Of a DNA stretch of 21,167 nucleotides, positions 1 to 6,759 are shown one piece after another. The notes under the pieces are model-generated. The model did no database searches. It was not told the DNA's origin and saw only the letters and a list, made by a program, of their open reading frames with translations. Every line of letters begins with the position of its first letter. Position 1 is the first letter of the stretch. The stretch is taken from contig JAYSTR010000171.1 in assembly GCA_043719555.1 (NCBI GenBank), positions 1 to 21,167 on the forward strand. Direction: 5' to 3'. This stretch comes from UBA4416 sp043719555 (lineage in GTDB: Bacteria; Bacteroidota; Bacteroidia; B-17B0; Aurantibacillaceae). The position numbers and the translations under genes were made by a program.

Positions 1-921
1 TTTATGATTTTTCTTATCCAAAATAGTTTGAGTTGTGGTTGAGTCAGACATAACCAAACCTTTTTCGGTATCGGAATATTGAACATAAAATGGTTCGTGT
101 TTTTTTGAACTACGGCATTTTAAATAAGCCACTTTTAATAAATCGGTATTATGGTTTTGTGCGTCTTTCTCAAAACCAATTTGAATAACAGTACTGGCTT
201 TGTTTAATATTTCAGTTCCTAAATGCCCTCTTGCTTTATCAGCACTTCCAGGATTTTCATGTATCAAACATAAAAACGTTACATCGTAACGGTTGATGGT
301 TTGATTCATCATATCAATTAATTTCATACTATCCTTAGTATCATTGAAATTAAAGATGCAATCTGTGATAACGTCCAGGATAATAAAGATATGAATAGGG
401 AACTTTTTACGAGCGTGTTCTAAATAAATATTAAGCATATCAAAACGATCTTCCCTGCCAAATTCCAATAATGAAATATAATCGAAGCCGTAAGGCTCTT
501 CGCTTATGTCATATCCTGCTTTTAACTGTATTTGCTGCAAGGAATAAGGTAATTGTTCGCTCAAATTTCGTTCGGTATCAACATAGCAAATAGCATAGCG
601 TGTGAGCAAATTGGTTTTAAAGCCAAGTAAATCATTATGGCAATCTGTTTTCTTTAGCAATGAGGCGCAAATGGTTTCGGCAAGGCGTGACTTATGCACG
701 CCTGCCTTACCTTGTATAACATTGATAGTTTTAGGAAAGAAAACAGGGTTTTCTTTTTGCCAAACGATGGGTTGAGAAAATGAAATTGGTTTGCATTTAT
801 TTTCAGCAATTTTGCGTTGCGAAGCCAAGAGTTGTTCCAATTTATGTTTAGGAGTTTCAATACTCGGCAAAGCCGAGCTTGAAACTCCGTTGTGATTTTG
901 TGGTGCCGGGATGTCGAACAT
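1..921 (-). CDS. RepA-like AAA/RecA-fold ATPase of a mobile element, partial
   Basis: This gene has no stop codon before the left edge, so only the first 307 codons are seen. The start is the ATG at 919-921. Residues 71-78 (GKAGVHKS) form a P-loop of the RepA/DnaB-like type, with His where the classic motif has Gly. Residues 179-183 (FIILD) look like Walker B, and LIHENPG around residue 221 resembles the sensor histidine region of RepA-like hexameric helicases. Family knowledge: such ATPases sit between an HTH protein and a primase in Bacteroidota mobilizable elements and are thought to act in element replication or mobilization. The upstream HTH and integrase genes agree with this. The coding DNA carries unusually GC-rich palindromes (see findings). 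I am fairly sure of the ATPase fold and less sure of the exact role. Confidence 0.75.
   Translation of the reverse strand, partial: MFDIPAPQNHNGVSSSALPSIETPKHKLEQLLASQRKIAENKCKPISFSQPIVWQKENPVFFPKTINVIQGKAGVHKSRLAETICASLLKKTDCHNDLLGFKTNLLTRYAICYVDTERNLSEQLPYSLQQIQLKAGYDISEEPYGFDYISLLEFGREDRFDMLNIYLEHARKKFPIHIFIILDVITDCIFNFNDTKDSMKLIDMMNQTINRYDVTFLCLIHENPGSADKARGHLGTEILNKASTVIQIGFEKDAQNHNTDLLKVAYLKCRSSKKHEPFYVQYSDTEKGLVMSDSTTTQTILDKKNHK
851..888. repeat. 38-bp GC-rich palindrome inside the ATPase gene
   Basis: Ten-base outer arms (851-860 and 879-888, GGAGTTTCAA and its complement) and six-base inner arms (863-868 CTCGGC and 872-877 GCCGAG) form a nearly perfect hairpin with a three-base AAA loop. 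It lies in codons 12-24 of the ATPase gene and keeps the frame. It looks like a REP-type palindromic element inserted in a poorly conserved N-terminus, but a single copy in this window cannot prove that. Confidence 0.6.
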
Positions 922-952
922 AGTTTAGTTTTTAGAATTATCTATTAATTTA

Positions 953-981
953 TCGGGGTGGCCAGATTCGAACTGACGGCC
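953..981 (-). pseudogene. 3' fragment of a tRNA gene (probably tRNA-Pro), likely att-site remnant
   Basis: On the minus strand there is a T-arm with stem GTCAG / CTGGC around the loop TTCGAAT, followed by the acceptor strand CACCCCG and an A discriminator. The implied 5' acceptor half (CGGGGTG) with C1-G72 and A73 suits bacterial tRNA-Pro. No D-arm, anticodon arm or 5' acceptor strand can be found upstream, where the 128-aa gene ends instead, so this is a fragment and not a tRNA. Such 3' tRNA pieces are the usual scar or core of tyrosine-integrase attachment at tRNA genes, and an integrase lies 2 kb away. The isotype is inferred from the acceptor only. Confidence 0.7.
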
Positions 982-992
982 TCTATTTTAGA

Positions 993-1379
993 TTATTGAT
1001 AATAAGACAATGCCATGAAATACACTTTTATTTGTCCGTTCTCGAAACGAACCGTTGCTGACCAATCTTTAGGCGCTTTGTTTTGCATATTTGTTTCTTG
1101 TTGAATGCAGCTTTCTAAACCCATGATCATCATTTTGTAGTTGCTTTCATCTAAGCGAATAAACAGTTCAGAGAAATAAGCGTAGCGTAATTTATCGAGC
1201 TGTAATTTTTCAAATAATTTATTTACTTGATTTTTATCGGCGTTACTGTCGTTAAAAATTTTCTTGTAATAATTTACATTGCTTTCTAAAGCTTTTACAT
1301 CACGACTGAGAATTGCAGAAACTTGTTGAAGCAATTCAGACCAAGTAAGGTCGTGTAGGGTGTCTTTATATGTTTCCAT
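993..1379 (-). CDS. Hypothetical protein (128 aa) of the mobile element
   Basis: I do not recognise this family. The protein is acidic to neutral and mostly helical in appearance, with no signal peptide, membrane segment or cysteine motif. The first 100 residues are rich in Leu, Glu and Lys with likely amphipathic helices, and the last 25 residues look like two beta strands. It lies between the excisionase-type HTH gene and the RepA-like ATPase on the same strand, so it is probably part of the element's early operon. Its stop codon is only 12 bp from the tRNA fragment. Confidence 0.65.
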   Translation of the reverse strand: METYKDTLHDLTWSELLQQVSAILSRDVKALESNVNYYKKIFNDSNADKNQVNKLFEKLQLDKLRYAYFSELFIRLDESNYKMMIMGLESCIQQETNMQNKAPKDWSATVRFENGQIKVYFMALSYYQ

Positions 1380-1409
1380 TGTTTTTAAAGGGATAAAGGT
1401 GTTCGCTTG

Positions 1410-1466
1410 CTATATAATTTTTGAAATACACAGAAGAAGCAAGCTCGGTTCTGTATATTTTTCCAT
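1410..1466 (-). CDS. Possible 18-residue small ORF with strong Shine-Dalgarno
   Basis: An ATG at 1464-1466 opens a reading frame of 18 codons (MEKYTEPSLLLLCISKII) ending in TAG. AAGGAGG sits six bases before the ATG and overlaps the stop codon of the HTH gene. Such a strong Shine-Dalgarno is uncommon in Bacteroidota and decides this call. A 7-bp inverted repeat (1405-1411 GCTTGCT with 1438-1444 AGCAAGC) covers the end of this ORF. It could be a leader peptide controlling the 128-aa gene 30 bp downstream, or a decayed gene start. Confidence 0.35.
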   Translation of the reverse strand: MEKYTEPSLLLLCISKII

Positions 1467-1477
1467 GGTTCGCCTCC

Positions 1478-1756
1478 TTACTTTTTAAATGCTTTTACAT
1501 AATGTTTTTGCATCAACTCTTCTATATCAGATAGTTTGTAATAGATTTTGTTGCCAACTTGAGAGAAAGATATTTTGCCTTCATCTCTCCAGGTTTGTGC
1601 GGTACGTTTTGAGATTTTCATTAAGAGTAAAAACTCTTGATTGTCTAAGTAAGTATCTGATGGTTTTTTACTATCAGAAATTACTTTGTTTTTAATTTCC
1701 TCAATTGAGGCTGATAAACTGTTGAATTGTTCTTTTGATAAGATTACTGCTTCCAT
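1478..1756 (-). CDS. Excisionase-family helix-turn-helix DNA-binding protein
   Basis: This 92-residue protein has a short coiled N-terminus (residues 1-35) and a MerR/excisionase-type winged HTH (HTH_17 class) at about residues 38-85. The core LLLMKISKRTAQTWRDEGKI is followed by the wing VGNKIYYKLSDIEELM. Family knowledge: these small proteins accompany Bacteroidota tyrosine integrases and act as recombination directionality factors or regulators of excision and mobilization genes. It lies downstream of the RteC-like gene and upstream of the replication ATPase, the usual order in such elements. Whether it acts as excisionase or repressor cannot be told here. Confidence 0.85.
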   Translation of the reverse strand: MEAVILSKEQFNSLSASIEEIKNKVISDSKKPSDTYLDNQEFLLLMKISKRTAQTWRDEGKISFSQVGNKIYYKLSDIEELMQKHYVKAFKK

Positions 1757-1841
1757 TTTCTTTTTGGTTTTTAAGATTATGGAGCAAATGTGCGCAGATG
1801 AGAAAAGTCTATTGGTCTCTGTAGGACCACTTTAGGACTTT

Positions 1842-2789
1842 TTACTTTGGTATGTTTTTGATTTTCAGATTGATTCTTTTTTCAGAGGTTGGTCTTTTTT
1901 CGGGACGCGAAGTATTGAGAATTGTTTTTACTGTATTTAAACTTAATGAATTTCCATTTTTATCTATGAAACTATCAGTAATAAATTGTGCTAACTCATT
2001 AAAGCCAGCATTTAATAAGGGTTTTCCATCAATCGTAATTTCTTTTGTGAGTTGAAAAAACACATCAACAAAAATATTTGTTTGGCAATTAAATTGGAAA
2101 AGCCCTACAGAAGTCTTACTAATTTCCGTAGGACTTTTTGAGTTTTTTGTAGGACTTTTAGGACTTTTAGGACTTTTTTCTTCCTGATTATCAACGACTT
2201 TTGTTTTTTTAGATAGTTTTTGTTGAGACTTAATTAAGTCTAATTCTAAATTTATTTTTTCATCAAAGGGGGTTTCGTTTACATCAATTATTTTAGGCTT
2301 GTTTTGTAAATAATCGGTCTTGGCTTCCATTAAACAGGAAACCTTTTCTTCGTATGTGTACTGTTTGATATCAGTTTTTAATTTAACGAAGTTAAATTTA
2401 GAATCCGGTGCTTGTTTCTTCTGCTCTATGGTATCACGCATTACTTCAATAATCATTAATGCTTTCTCAAATTTAATTATTTGGTCTTTTGTAGTAAATA
2501 GATCCCTGTTTAAATCAATCAACTTTTCTAATTTATTCAGCCAAACAATAGGATCATTCATCTTCTCGCATTGATACTGAATGAAAGGCTTTATTTTAGA
2601 TTTAGGTATTGTAAATAGTTTATGTAACAAACATTTACAATACTGTTCTTTATTGAATTTGCTTTTATTAAGGAAATTGGATGTTTGACCATCTTCAAAC
2701 ACAACAATATCATATTCCCCACCATCAAATTGGGCTATATCTAAAACAGGATGCTCGACAAATGGCGAAACATTAACAAAGGTGTACAT
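1842..2789 (-). CDS. RteC-like protein of the mobile element (315 aa)
   Basis: The C-terminal part (about residues 229-308) resembles the RteC C-terminal region of Bacteroidota conjugative elements: a helical stretch ending ITIDGKPLLNA, then a segment running from FITDSFIDKNGN to VKTILNTSRPEKRP. In CTnDOT, RteC activates excision genes. The N-terminal 190 residues are not recognised. A low-complexity linker (about 201-228) is made of KSP units because the DNA there is a run of 9-bp repeats. It is downstream of int on the same strand, separated by a 113-bp spacer with two overlapping dyads. RteC assignment is by pattern memory and could be wrong for the N-terminal part. Confidence 0.6.
   Translation of the reverse strand: MYTFVNVSPFVEHPVLDIAQFDGGEYDIVVFEDGQTSNFLNKSKFNKEQYCKCLLHKLFTIPKSKIKPFIQYQCEKMNDPIVWLNKLEKLIDLNRDLFTTKDQIIKFEKALMIIEVMRDTIEQKKQAPDSKFNFVKLKTDIKQYTYEEKVSCLMEAKTDYLQNKPKIIDVNETPFDEKINLELDLIKSQQKLSKKTKVVDNQEEKSPKSPKSPTKNSKSPTEISKTSVGLFQFNCQTNIFVDVFFQLTKEITIDGKPLLNAGFNELAQFITDSFIDKNGNSLSLNTVKTILNTSRPEKRPTSEKRINLKIKNIPK
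2129..2177. repeat. Iteron-like 9-bp direct repeats
   Basis: TAGGACTTT occurs at 2129-2137, 2150-2158, 2159-2167 and 2168-2176; the last three are head to tail. A fifth copy lies outside the gene at 1833-1841, next to a partial TAGGACC at 1822-1828. Inside the RteC-like gene they encode the KSP linker. The intergenic copy shows that coding constraint alone does not explain the motif. Confidence 0.7.
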
Positions 2790-2855
2790 AACAAAAGATT
2801 ATAAATCGTAAAACGAATTTAATGCAATTGAAAGAATAAAAATGTTAATGTGTAT

Positions 2856-2890
2856 AAATATAGCATTATATTGCTATATTTTGTAGCAAT
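2856..2890. promoter_or_regulatory. Two overlapping, mutually exclusive dyads between int and the RteC-like gene
   Basis: AAATATAGCA (2856-2865) pairs perfectly with TGCTATATTT (2872-2881) around a 6-base loop. ATTGCTA (2870-2876) pairs perfectly with TAGCAAT (2884-2890). The arms share bases, so only one hairpin can form at a time. In the minus-strand transcript both lie just after the int stop codon. They could be an attenuator or terminator pair, or regulator-binding half-sites. No strong U-run follows. Confidence 0.45.
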
Positions 2891-2902
2891 TTGTTAATAA
2901 AA

Positions 2903-4111
2903 TTAATCATTAAAAACATCCATTGCTTTATCAAGTTCCTCGTTCACAATTTTAGCGTAAATCTGAGTTTCTTTAATTGCAGCGTGCCCCATTAATTTAG
3001 ACACTTTATCAATACTTATGCCTTTACGCAAGGCTCTAGTTGCCCAAGTATGACGACTAATATGAAAGCTTAAAGGCTTACCTACTTTTACTTTTTCAGC
3101 AATTGTTTTTAGATTTTTATTAATGTATGCTGTGGCTTTTGAAATTTCGTTATCTAATAATACTAAGTCAGTTTCCTTTAATCCATTAGGAAGCATCGGG
3201 AAAATGTAATTTTCTTTTACTATTTTTTCAGTTTTATATTTTTCAAGGATTTCATTTGCTTTGCTTGGTAGCTTTATTGATAACTGACCACCAGTTTTTT
3301 TAATAGTTAAATTAATATGGGTGTTATCAATGTTTTTCCATTTCAATTTTAGAACATCCGAAACTCTTAATCCTCCTGTATAAGCTGCAAAAACAAACAT
3401 ATCACGATGTAATTCTAATTTCAAACCACTACTACAATCGGCTTCTACAATTTTGGTTAATTCGTCCTCAGTTAGATACGAACGTTGAGTTTTCTCCGTT
3501 TTTATTTTGTATTTATTAAAAGGATAAAACTTGCTATCTAAAACATCACTATTTATTGCTTCGTTAAATAATTGTCTAAAATATTTCAAATTAGAATGAA
3601 TCGTATTTGTTTTATTTTCAAGCTTAACGCGTAAATGTTTTTCATATTTACCAAGAAATTCGGGAGTTATTTCTTGAAAAGTAATTCCAGATCCTTCTAG
3701 GTGGTTTTTCAATTTTTCGATAACTGCCTGGCAACGGTCGTGTGTTGCAATTTGCCCTTGTCTCTTATATTTATCTAAAGATTCTTTCGCATAGGCTAAA
3801 AAATCTAATGGCTTTTTGCCGTAAATATCTTCCTTTAACTGGCGACTTGTTAGTGATTTGGCAATAGTTTCGTTTTCCAACACTTGGTCCTGCAACTCTG
3901 CAAATTTGTTTGAAATCAAGGAATTCATATGACTTGAATTCTTGTGAGTGGCTTTAACGCGTTTGTTTTTGTCATCCCAATGTTTAGAATTTAACATTAT
4001 CCCGGTAGAAACTTTAGTCAATTTTCTATCTTTAATTATGAAGAAATTAATAGGAGCCTCACCCTTTTTATTAATTCTATCATCTCTGAAAACTATTGAT
4101 ACTGAAGCCAT
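2903..4111 (-). CDS. int: Tyrosine recombinase / integrase of the mobile element
   Basis: This 402-residue protein catalyses site-specific strand exchange for integration and excision. The N-terminus (about 1-95) has the arm-type DNA-binding fold of Bacteroidota integrases (SVSIVFRDDRINKKGEAPI), and a SAM-like core-binding domain follows at about 100-195. The catalytic domain shows Arg249 in GGLRVSD, the His350-x-x-Arg353 box in SFHISRHTWATRAL, His376 in MGHAAIKET and the nucleophile Tyr385. All key residues are present and the length is normal, so it should be active. It is the rightmost gene of the element, and upstream lies a 12-bp tandem repeat that may be its arm site or operator. Confidence 0.93.
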   Translation of the reverse strand: MASVSIVFRDDRINKKGEAPINFFIIKDRKLTKVSTGIMLNSKHWDDKNKRVKATHKNSSHMNSLISNKFAELQDQVLENETIAKSLTSRQLKEDIYGKKPLDFLAYAKESLDKYKRQGQIATHDRCQAVIEKLKNHLEGSGITFQEITPEFLGKYEKHLRVKLENKTNTIHSNLKYFRQLFNEAINSDVLDSKFYPFNKYKIKTEKTQRSYLTEDELTKIVEADCSSGLKLELHRDMFVFAAYTGGLRVSDVLKLKWKNIDNTHINLTIKKTGGQLSIKLPSKANEILEKYKTEKIVKENYIFPMLPNGLKETDLVLLDNEISKATAYINKNLKTIAEKVKVGKPLSFHISRHTWATRALRKGISIDKVSKLMGHAAIKETQIYAKIVNEELDKAMDVFND

Positions 4112-4156
4112 AATGTGATTTTAAAAGATAGGATAAAAATAAGGAAAATTGGTGAA

Positions 4157-4180
4157 TGTGGGAAACATTGTGGGAAACAT
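4157..4180. repeat. Perfect 12-bp tandem repeat upstream of int
   Basis: TGTGGGAAACAT occurs twice head to tail with no mismatch, 46 bp upstream of the integrase start. The 12-bp period places both copies on about the same face of DNA, as for a dimeric protein. It may be an integrase arm-type site, an excisionase site or an operator for int. Confidence 0.7.
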
Positions 4181-4313
4181 TTGCTACTTTTTAATAAAAT
4201 ATTTATTTTACAAAATAAAGCAAATGACACTAAACATTAGTAAAATAGGCTTATTCAGAGGTAACTTGGAATTTATTAACGTCGTAAAAGTGCTACAGGT
4301 GGGAGCACGGTTA

Positions 4314-4357
4314 AAAACCCTAAACCCTTTACTAGCAATAGTTTAGGGTTTTTTTAT
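4314..4357 (+). terminator. Intrinsic terminator with no gene directly upstream
   Basis: AAAACCCTAAAC (4314-4325) pairs with GTTTAGGGTTTT (4341-4352) around a 15-base loop, followed by a run of Ts on the plus strand. No plus-strand gene ends nearby. It may be the native terminator of whatever gene the element interrupted, or may end an unannotated small RNA. Confidence 0.65.
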
Positions 4358-4451
4358 TATCGTTAATTCCCTTCATATTCCCCACGATGTAACAAAACGA
4401 AATAATTTACACTGAAAACAAATACCTATTTGTTAAAACCACCCGCAAATA

Positions 4452-4494
4452 GTTGGGCATTAAGTATGTTTTTGTAACTTTCCATAAACATACT
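4452..4494 (+). promoter_or_regulatory. Probable chitosanase promoter with a dyad around the -7 box
   Basis: TAACTTTC (4475-4482) matches the Bacteroidota -7 consensus TAnnTTTG at seven of eight bases, with GTTG 19 bp upstream as a weak -33 box. A perfect 9-bp inverted repeat, AGTATGTTT (4463-4471) and AAACATACT (4486-4494), brackets the -7 box and is followed by six Ts up to the start codon. The dyad may be an operator, or an attenuator-like hairpin if transcription starts further upstream. Confidence 0.4.
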
Positions 4495-4499
4495 TTTTT

Positions 4500-6752
4500 A
4501 TGAAAAAACTATTTACTGTACTTTTTATACTTATCTCAGTCTTGTTATTTTCTCAAAACCAACCCACTATAAAAACAGCCACAGTTGTTTGTAATTTAAC
4601 TTACGAAAGAACCCTTGCTGGTTTTGATGTATACATTCATAATCCATCAGGCGCAACTATGTACAAAGCAAAAATGTATATTGATGCTGATGGAAGTCCA
4701 CGCGCATATGGCCCAAATAATAGTGGTTTAGATTGGACTGCTAATGCCGGGTATCCAGGCAATTGGTGGGCATTGGTTTGTGATGCAAGTGGTAACCCCA
4801 TTCTTCAAACAGCATCAAATCCCTACCCTGGTATGTATGTTTGCGCCACGTCATTGGTTAATTCTCAATATGGTCTATCAAATCCACTCCGTTATGTCAA
4901 TTCCGAAACAGTACCATATATCGCTATGCCTACCAATGTTCTAGCTTCGGGCGGCATACATGTGGGCGATGTAGCCTATGTATATAATACTGTAACTGGT
5001 CAATCGTGTTTTGCTATTTATGCCGATGCTGGTAATACAACGAGTATTGGCGAAGCATCAATACTTACAGCAAGTTTAGTGGGTGTAAATCCAAATGTAA
5101 AAACAGGTGGTACTTCCGCAGGAATTATTGATTATGTGGTGTTTCCTAATTCAGGTTTTGGGCAAGGAAAAATACCAACCATTGCACAAATTGACAGTAT
5201 GGGAAATGCTCAATTAGCAGCTAATGGAGGAACATTAATTACAACTTGTTTAAGTGCACCTATTGATAACTTAGCGCCTACAACAGTAATTACAACTCCT
5301 GCTGTTTGGGATACAACCAGTTTTGTGGCAACGTTTACTGATACAGATAACAGTGGTGGAAGTGGTGTAGAGAAAAGTTTTTATCAAGTAAGTGATTTTA
5401 ATGGAACTGAATGGAGAGCAAATAATACACGAGGCTTTTTTAATGATGATTTTAATGGGCCGACTATCCACTCTGATTGGATTCAGAAAACAGGAACATG
5501 GAATATCACTGCAGGCGTGTTGCAACAAACTGATGAATCAAATTCTAATACGAATTTATATGCGCCATTAACGCAAACTACTGTATCTAATCGCTTTTTA
5601 TATAATTGGACAGGAACGATGAGTGGATCAGGAACTAACCGACGCGCTGGTTTCCATTTCTTTTGCGATAAACCAGATTCAACAGAACGAAACAATTCTT
5701 ACTTCGTTTATTTTAGATTGGATAACGATCGTATTCAAATTTATAAAGTCGTAAATAATTCGTGGGGAACTGGTCCTGTAGAAAACGTGGCCTTTGATTT
5801 TAATGCCAATCTGGGATATGATTATAAAGTAGCTTATGATAGAACCACTGGTAATATTAAAGTTTATGTTGACAATGTATTATCTGCTGAGTGGACTGAT
5901 TCATCACCAATCAATACTGGCACACACGTCTCTTTTAGAAGTGGAAATTGTATTTACAAAGTAGATAATTTTAAAGCCTATCGTTCACGCAATGCAACTG
6001 CTACAATTTTTACAGGAGCAGCTGCATCAAACTATATTCGTTTTCAAAACCCAAATCCTTCAACACCTTCAGGTAAAATAAATACTATTATTACGGATGC
6101 GGCTGGCAATTTAAGTACAGTAGTTACAAAAACCATTAATGTAGATTGGACAAACCCTATAAACTCTTCCACCTTAAACGATGGCACAACAACTGATATA
6201 GATACAACTACAAATGGCACTCAACTGCAAGCAAATTGGACAAACGCTACAGATGTGAACTCTAACATCAGCAACTATTATTATGCCATTGGCACAACCG
6301 TTGGGGGCACAGATATAAAACCATGGACCAGTGTATCAGCAACAACTACATCGGTTACAGTAACAGGATTATCATTAGTAGCTATGCAAAAATATTTTGT
6401 GAGCATACAATCACAAAACTTTGCCGGTATGAAATCATCTGTATTAATTTCGGACGGACAAGTATACAAAGCCAGTGTAGCAACTGGCATTAATAAATTC
6501 GCAACGCCATTAGATAACATCAAATTATTCCCCAATCCGAACAATGGTATTTTTGAAATATCAAATCCTAATTACTTAACTCAAAAAAACACGTTAACGC
6601 TAATGAATGCTTTAGGGAAAAACATCTTAACCCTTAATTTAACCGAAGAAAAAGAATCTATTAATATCCAAAATTATGCGGAAGGCATTTATTTTGCTAT
6701 TATTACAAACGGGCAAACCCAACAAACTAAAAAAATTATTGTAACCAAATAA
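4500..6752 (+). CDS. Secreted GH75-family chitosanase with T9SS type A sorting domain
   Basis: This 750-residue protein is predicted to be an outer-surface or extracellular glucosaminidase cutting chitosan. A signal peptide (about 1-19, ending VLLFSQ) leads into a GH75-like domain (about 30-250): YIDADGSPRAY, GLDWTANAGYPGNWW, the segment from SNPLRYVNS to PYIAMP, and AIYADAG...IGEAS. Asp176 and Glu185 are nine residues apart, the same spacing as the catalytic Asp/Glu pair reported for a fungal GH75 chitosanase. An Ig-like stretch (about 258-320), a LamG/DUF1080-like jellyroll (about 322-497) that may bind polysaccharide, and an FN3-like stretch (about 550-660) follow. The type A sorting domain (about 675-750, KLFPNPNNG to the final IIVTK) directs T9SS export. 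It is first in a three-gene operon. GH75 is known mainly from fungi and some bacteria; the family call is from motif memory. Confidence 0.8.
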   Translation: MKKLFTVLFILISVLLFSQNQPTIKTATVVCNLTYERTLAGFDVYIHNPSGATMYKAKMYIDADGSPRAYGPNNSGLDWTANAGYPGNWWALVCDASGNPILQTASNPYPGMYVCATSLVNSQYGLSNPLRYVNSETVPYIAMPTNVLASGGIHVGDVAYVYNTVTGQSCFAIYADAGNTTSIGEASILTASLVGVNPNVKTGGTSAGIIDYVVFPNSGFGQGKIPTIAQIDSMGNAQLAANGGTLITTCLSAPIDNLAPTTVITTPAVWDTTSFVATFTDTDNSGGSGVEKSFYQVSDFNGTEWRANNTRGFFNDDFNGPTIHSDWIQKTGTWNITAGVLQQTDESNSNTNLYAPLTQTTVSNRFLYNWTGTMSGSGTNRRAGFHFFCDKPDSTERNNSYFVYFRLDNDRIQIYKVVNNSWGTGPVENVAFDFNANLGYDYKVAYDRTTGNIKVYVDNVLSAEWTDSSPINTGTHVSFRSGNCIYKVDNFKAYRSRNATATIFTGAAASNYIRFQNPNPSTPSGKINTIITDAAGNLSTVVTKTINVDWTNPINSSTLNDGTTTDIDTTTNGTQLQANWTNATDVNSNISNYYYAIGTTVGGTDIKPWTSVSATTTSVTVTGLSLVAMQKYFVSIQSQNFAGMKSSVLISDGQVYKASVATGINKFATPLDNIKLFPNPNNGIFEISNPNYLTQKNTLTLMNALGKNILTLNLTEEKESINIQNYAEGIYFAIITNGQTQQTKKIIVTK

Positions 6753-6759
6753 CTGTTCT

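Larger units (their letters stand above)
4112..4499. other. Gene-free spacer holding the probable right element boundary
   Basis: This 388-bp AT-rich spacer separates int (leaving leftward) from the chitosanase operon (leaving rightward). It contains a 12-bp tandem repeat near int, a small hairpin (4290-4294 GTGCT with 4304-4308 AGCAC), an intrinsic terminator and then the chitosanase promoter. A short open frame across 4149-4346 has no coding character. One element end is expected here, but no tRNA 3' end is visible, so the crossover point is not defined. Confidence 0.5.

Noticed and set aside
953..1030. Complete tRNA gene
   Set aside because: Only the T-arm and acceptor 3' strand are present; the upstream bases are the end of the 128-aa coding region and do not fold as D- and anticodon arms.
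4290..4308. tRNA or tmRNA 3' end as the right attachment site
   Set aside because: No T-loop sequence is present on either strand, so the hairpin alone cannot be called an att core.
4149..4346. 65-residue plus-strand open frame upstream of the chitosanase gene
   Set aside because: It spans the int upstream repeats and the terminator hairpin and shows no coding character.
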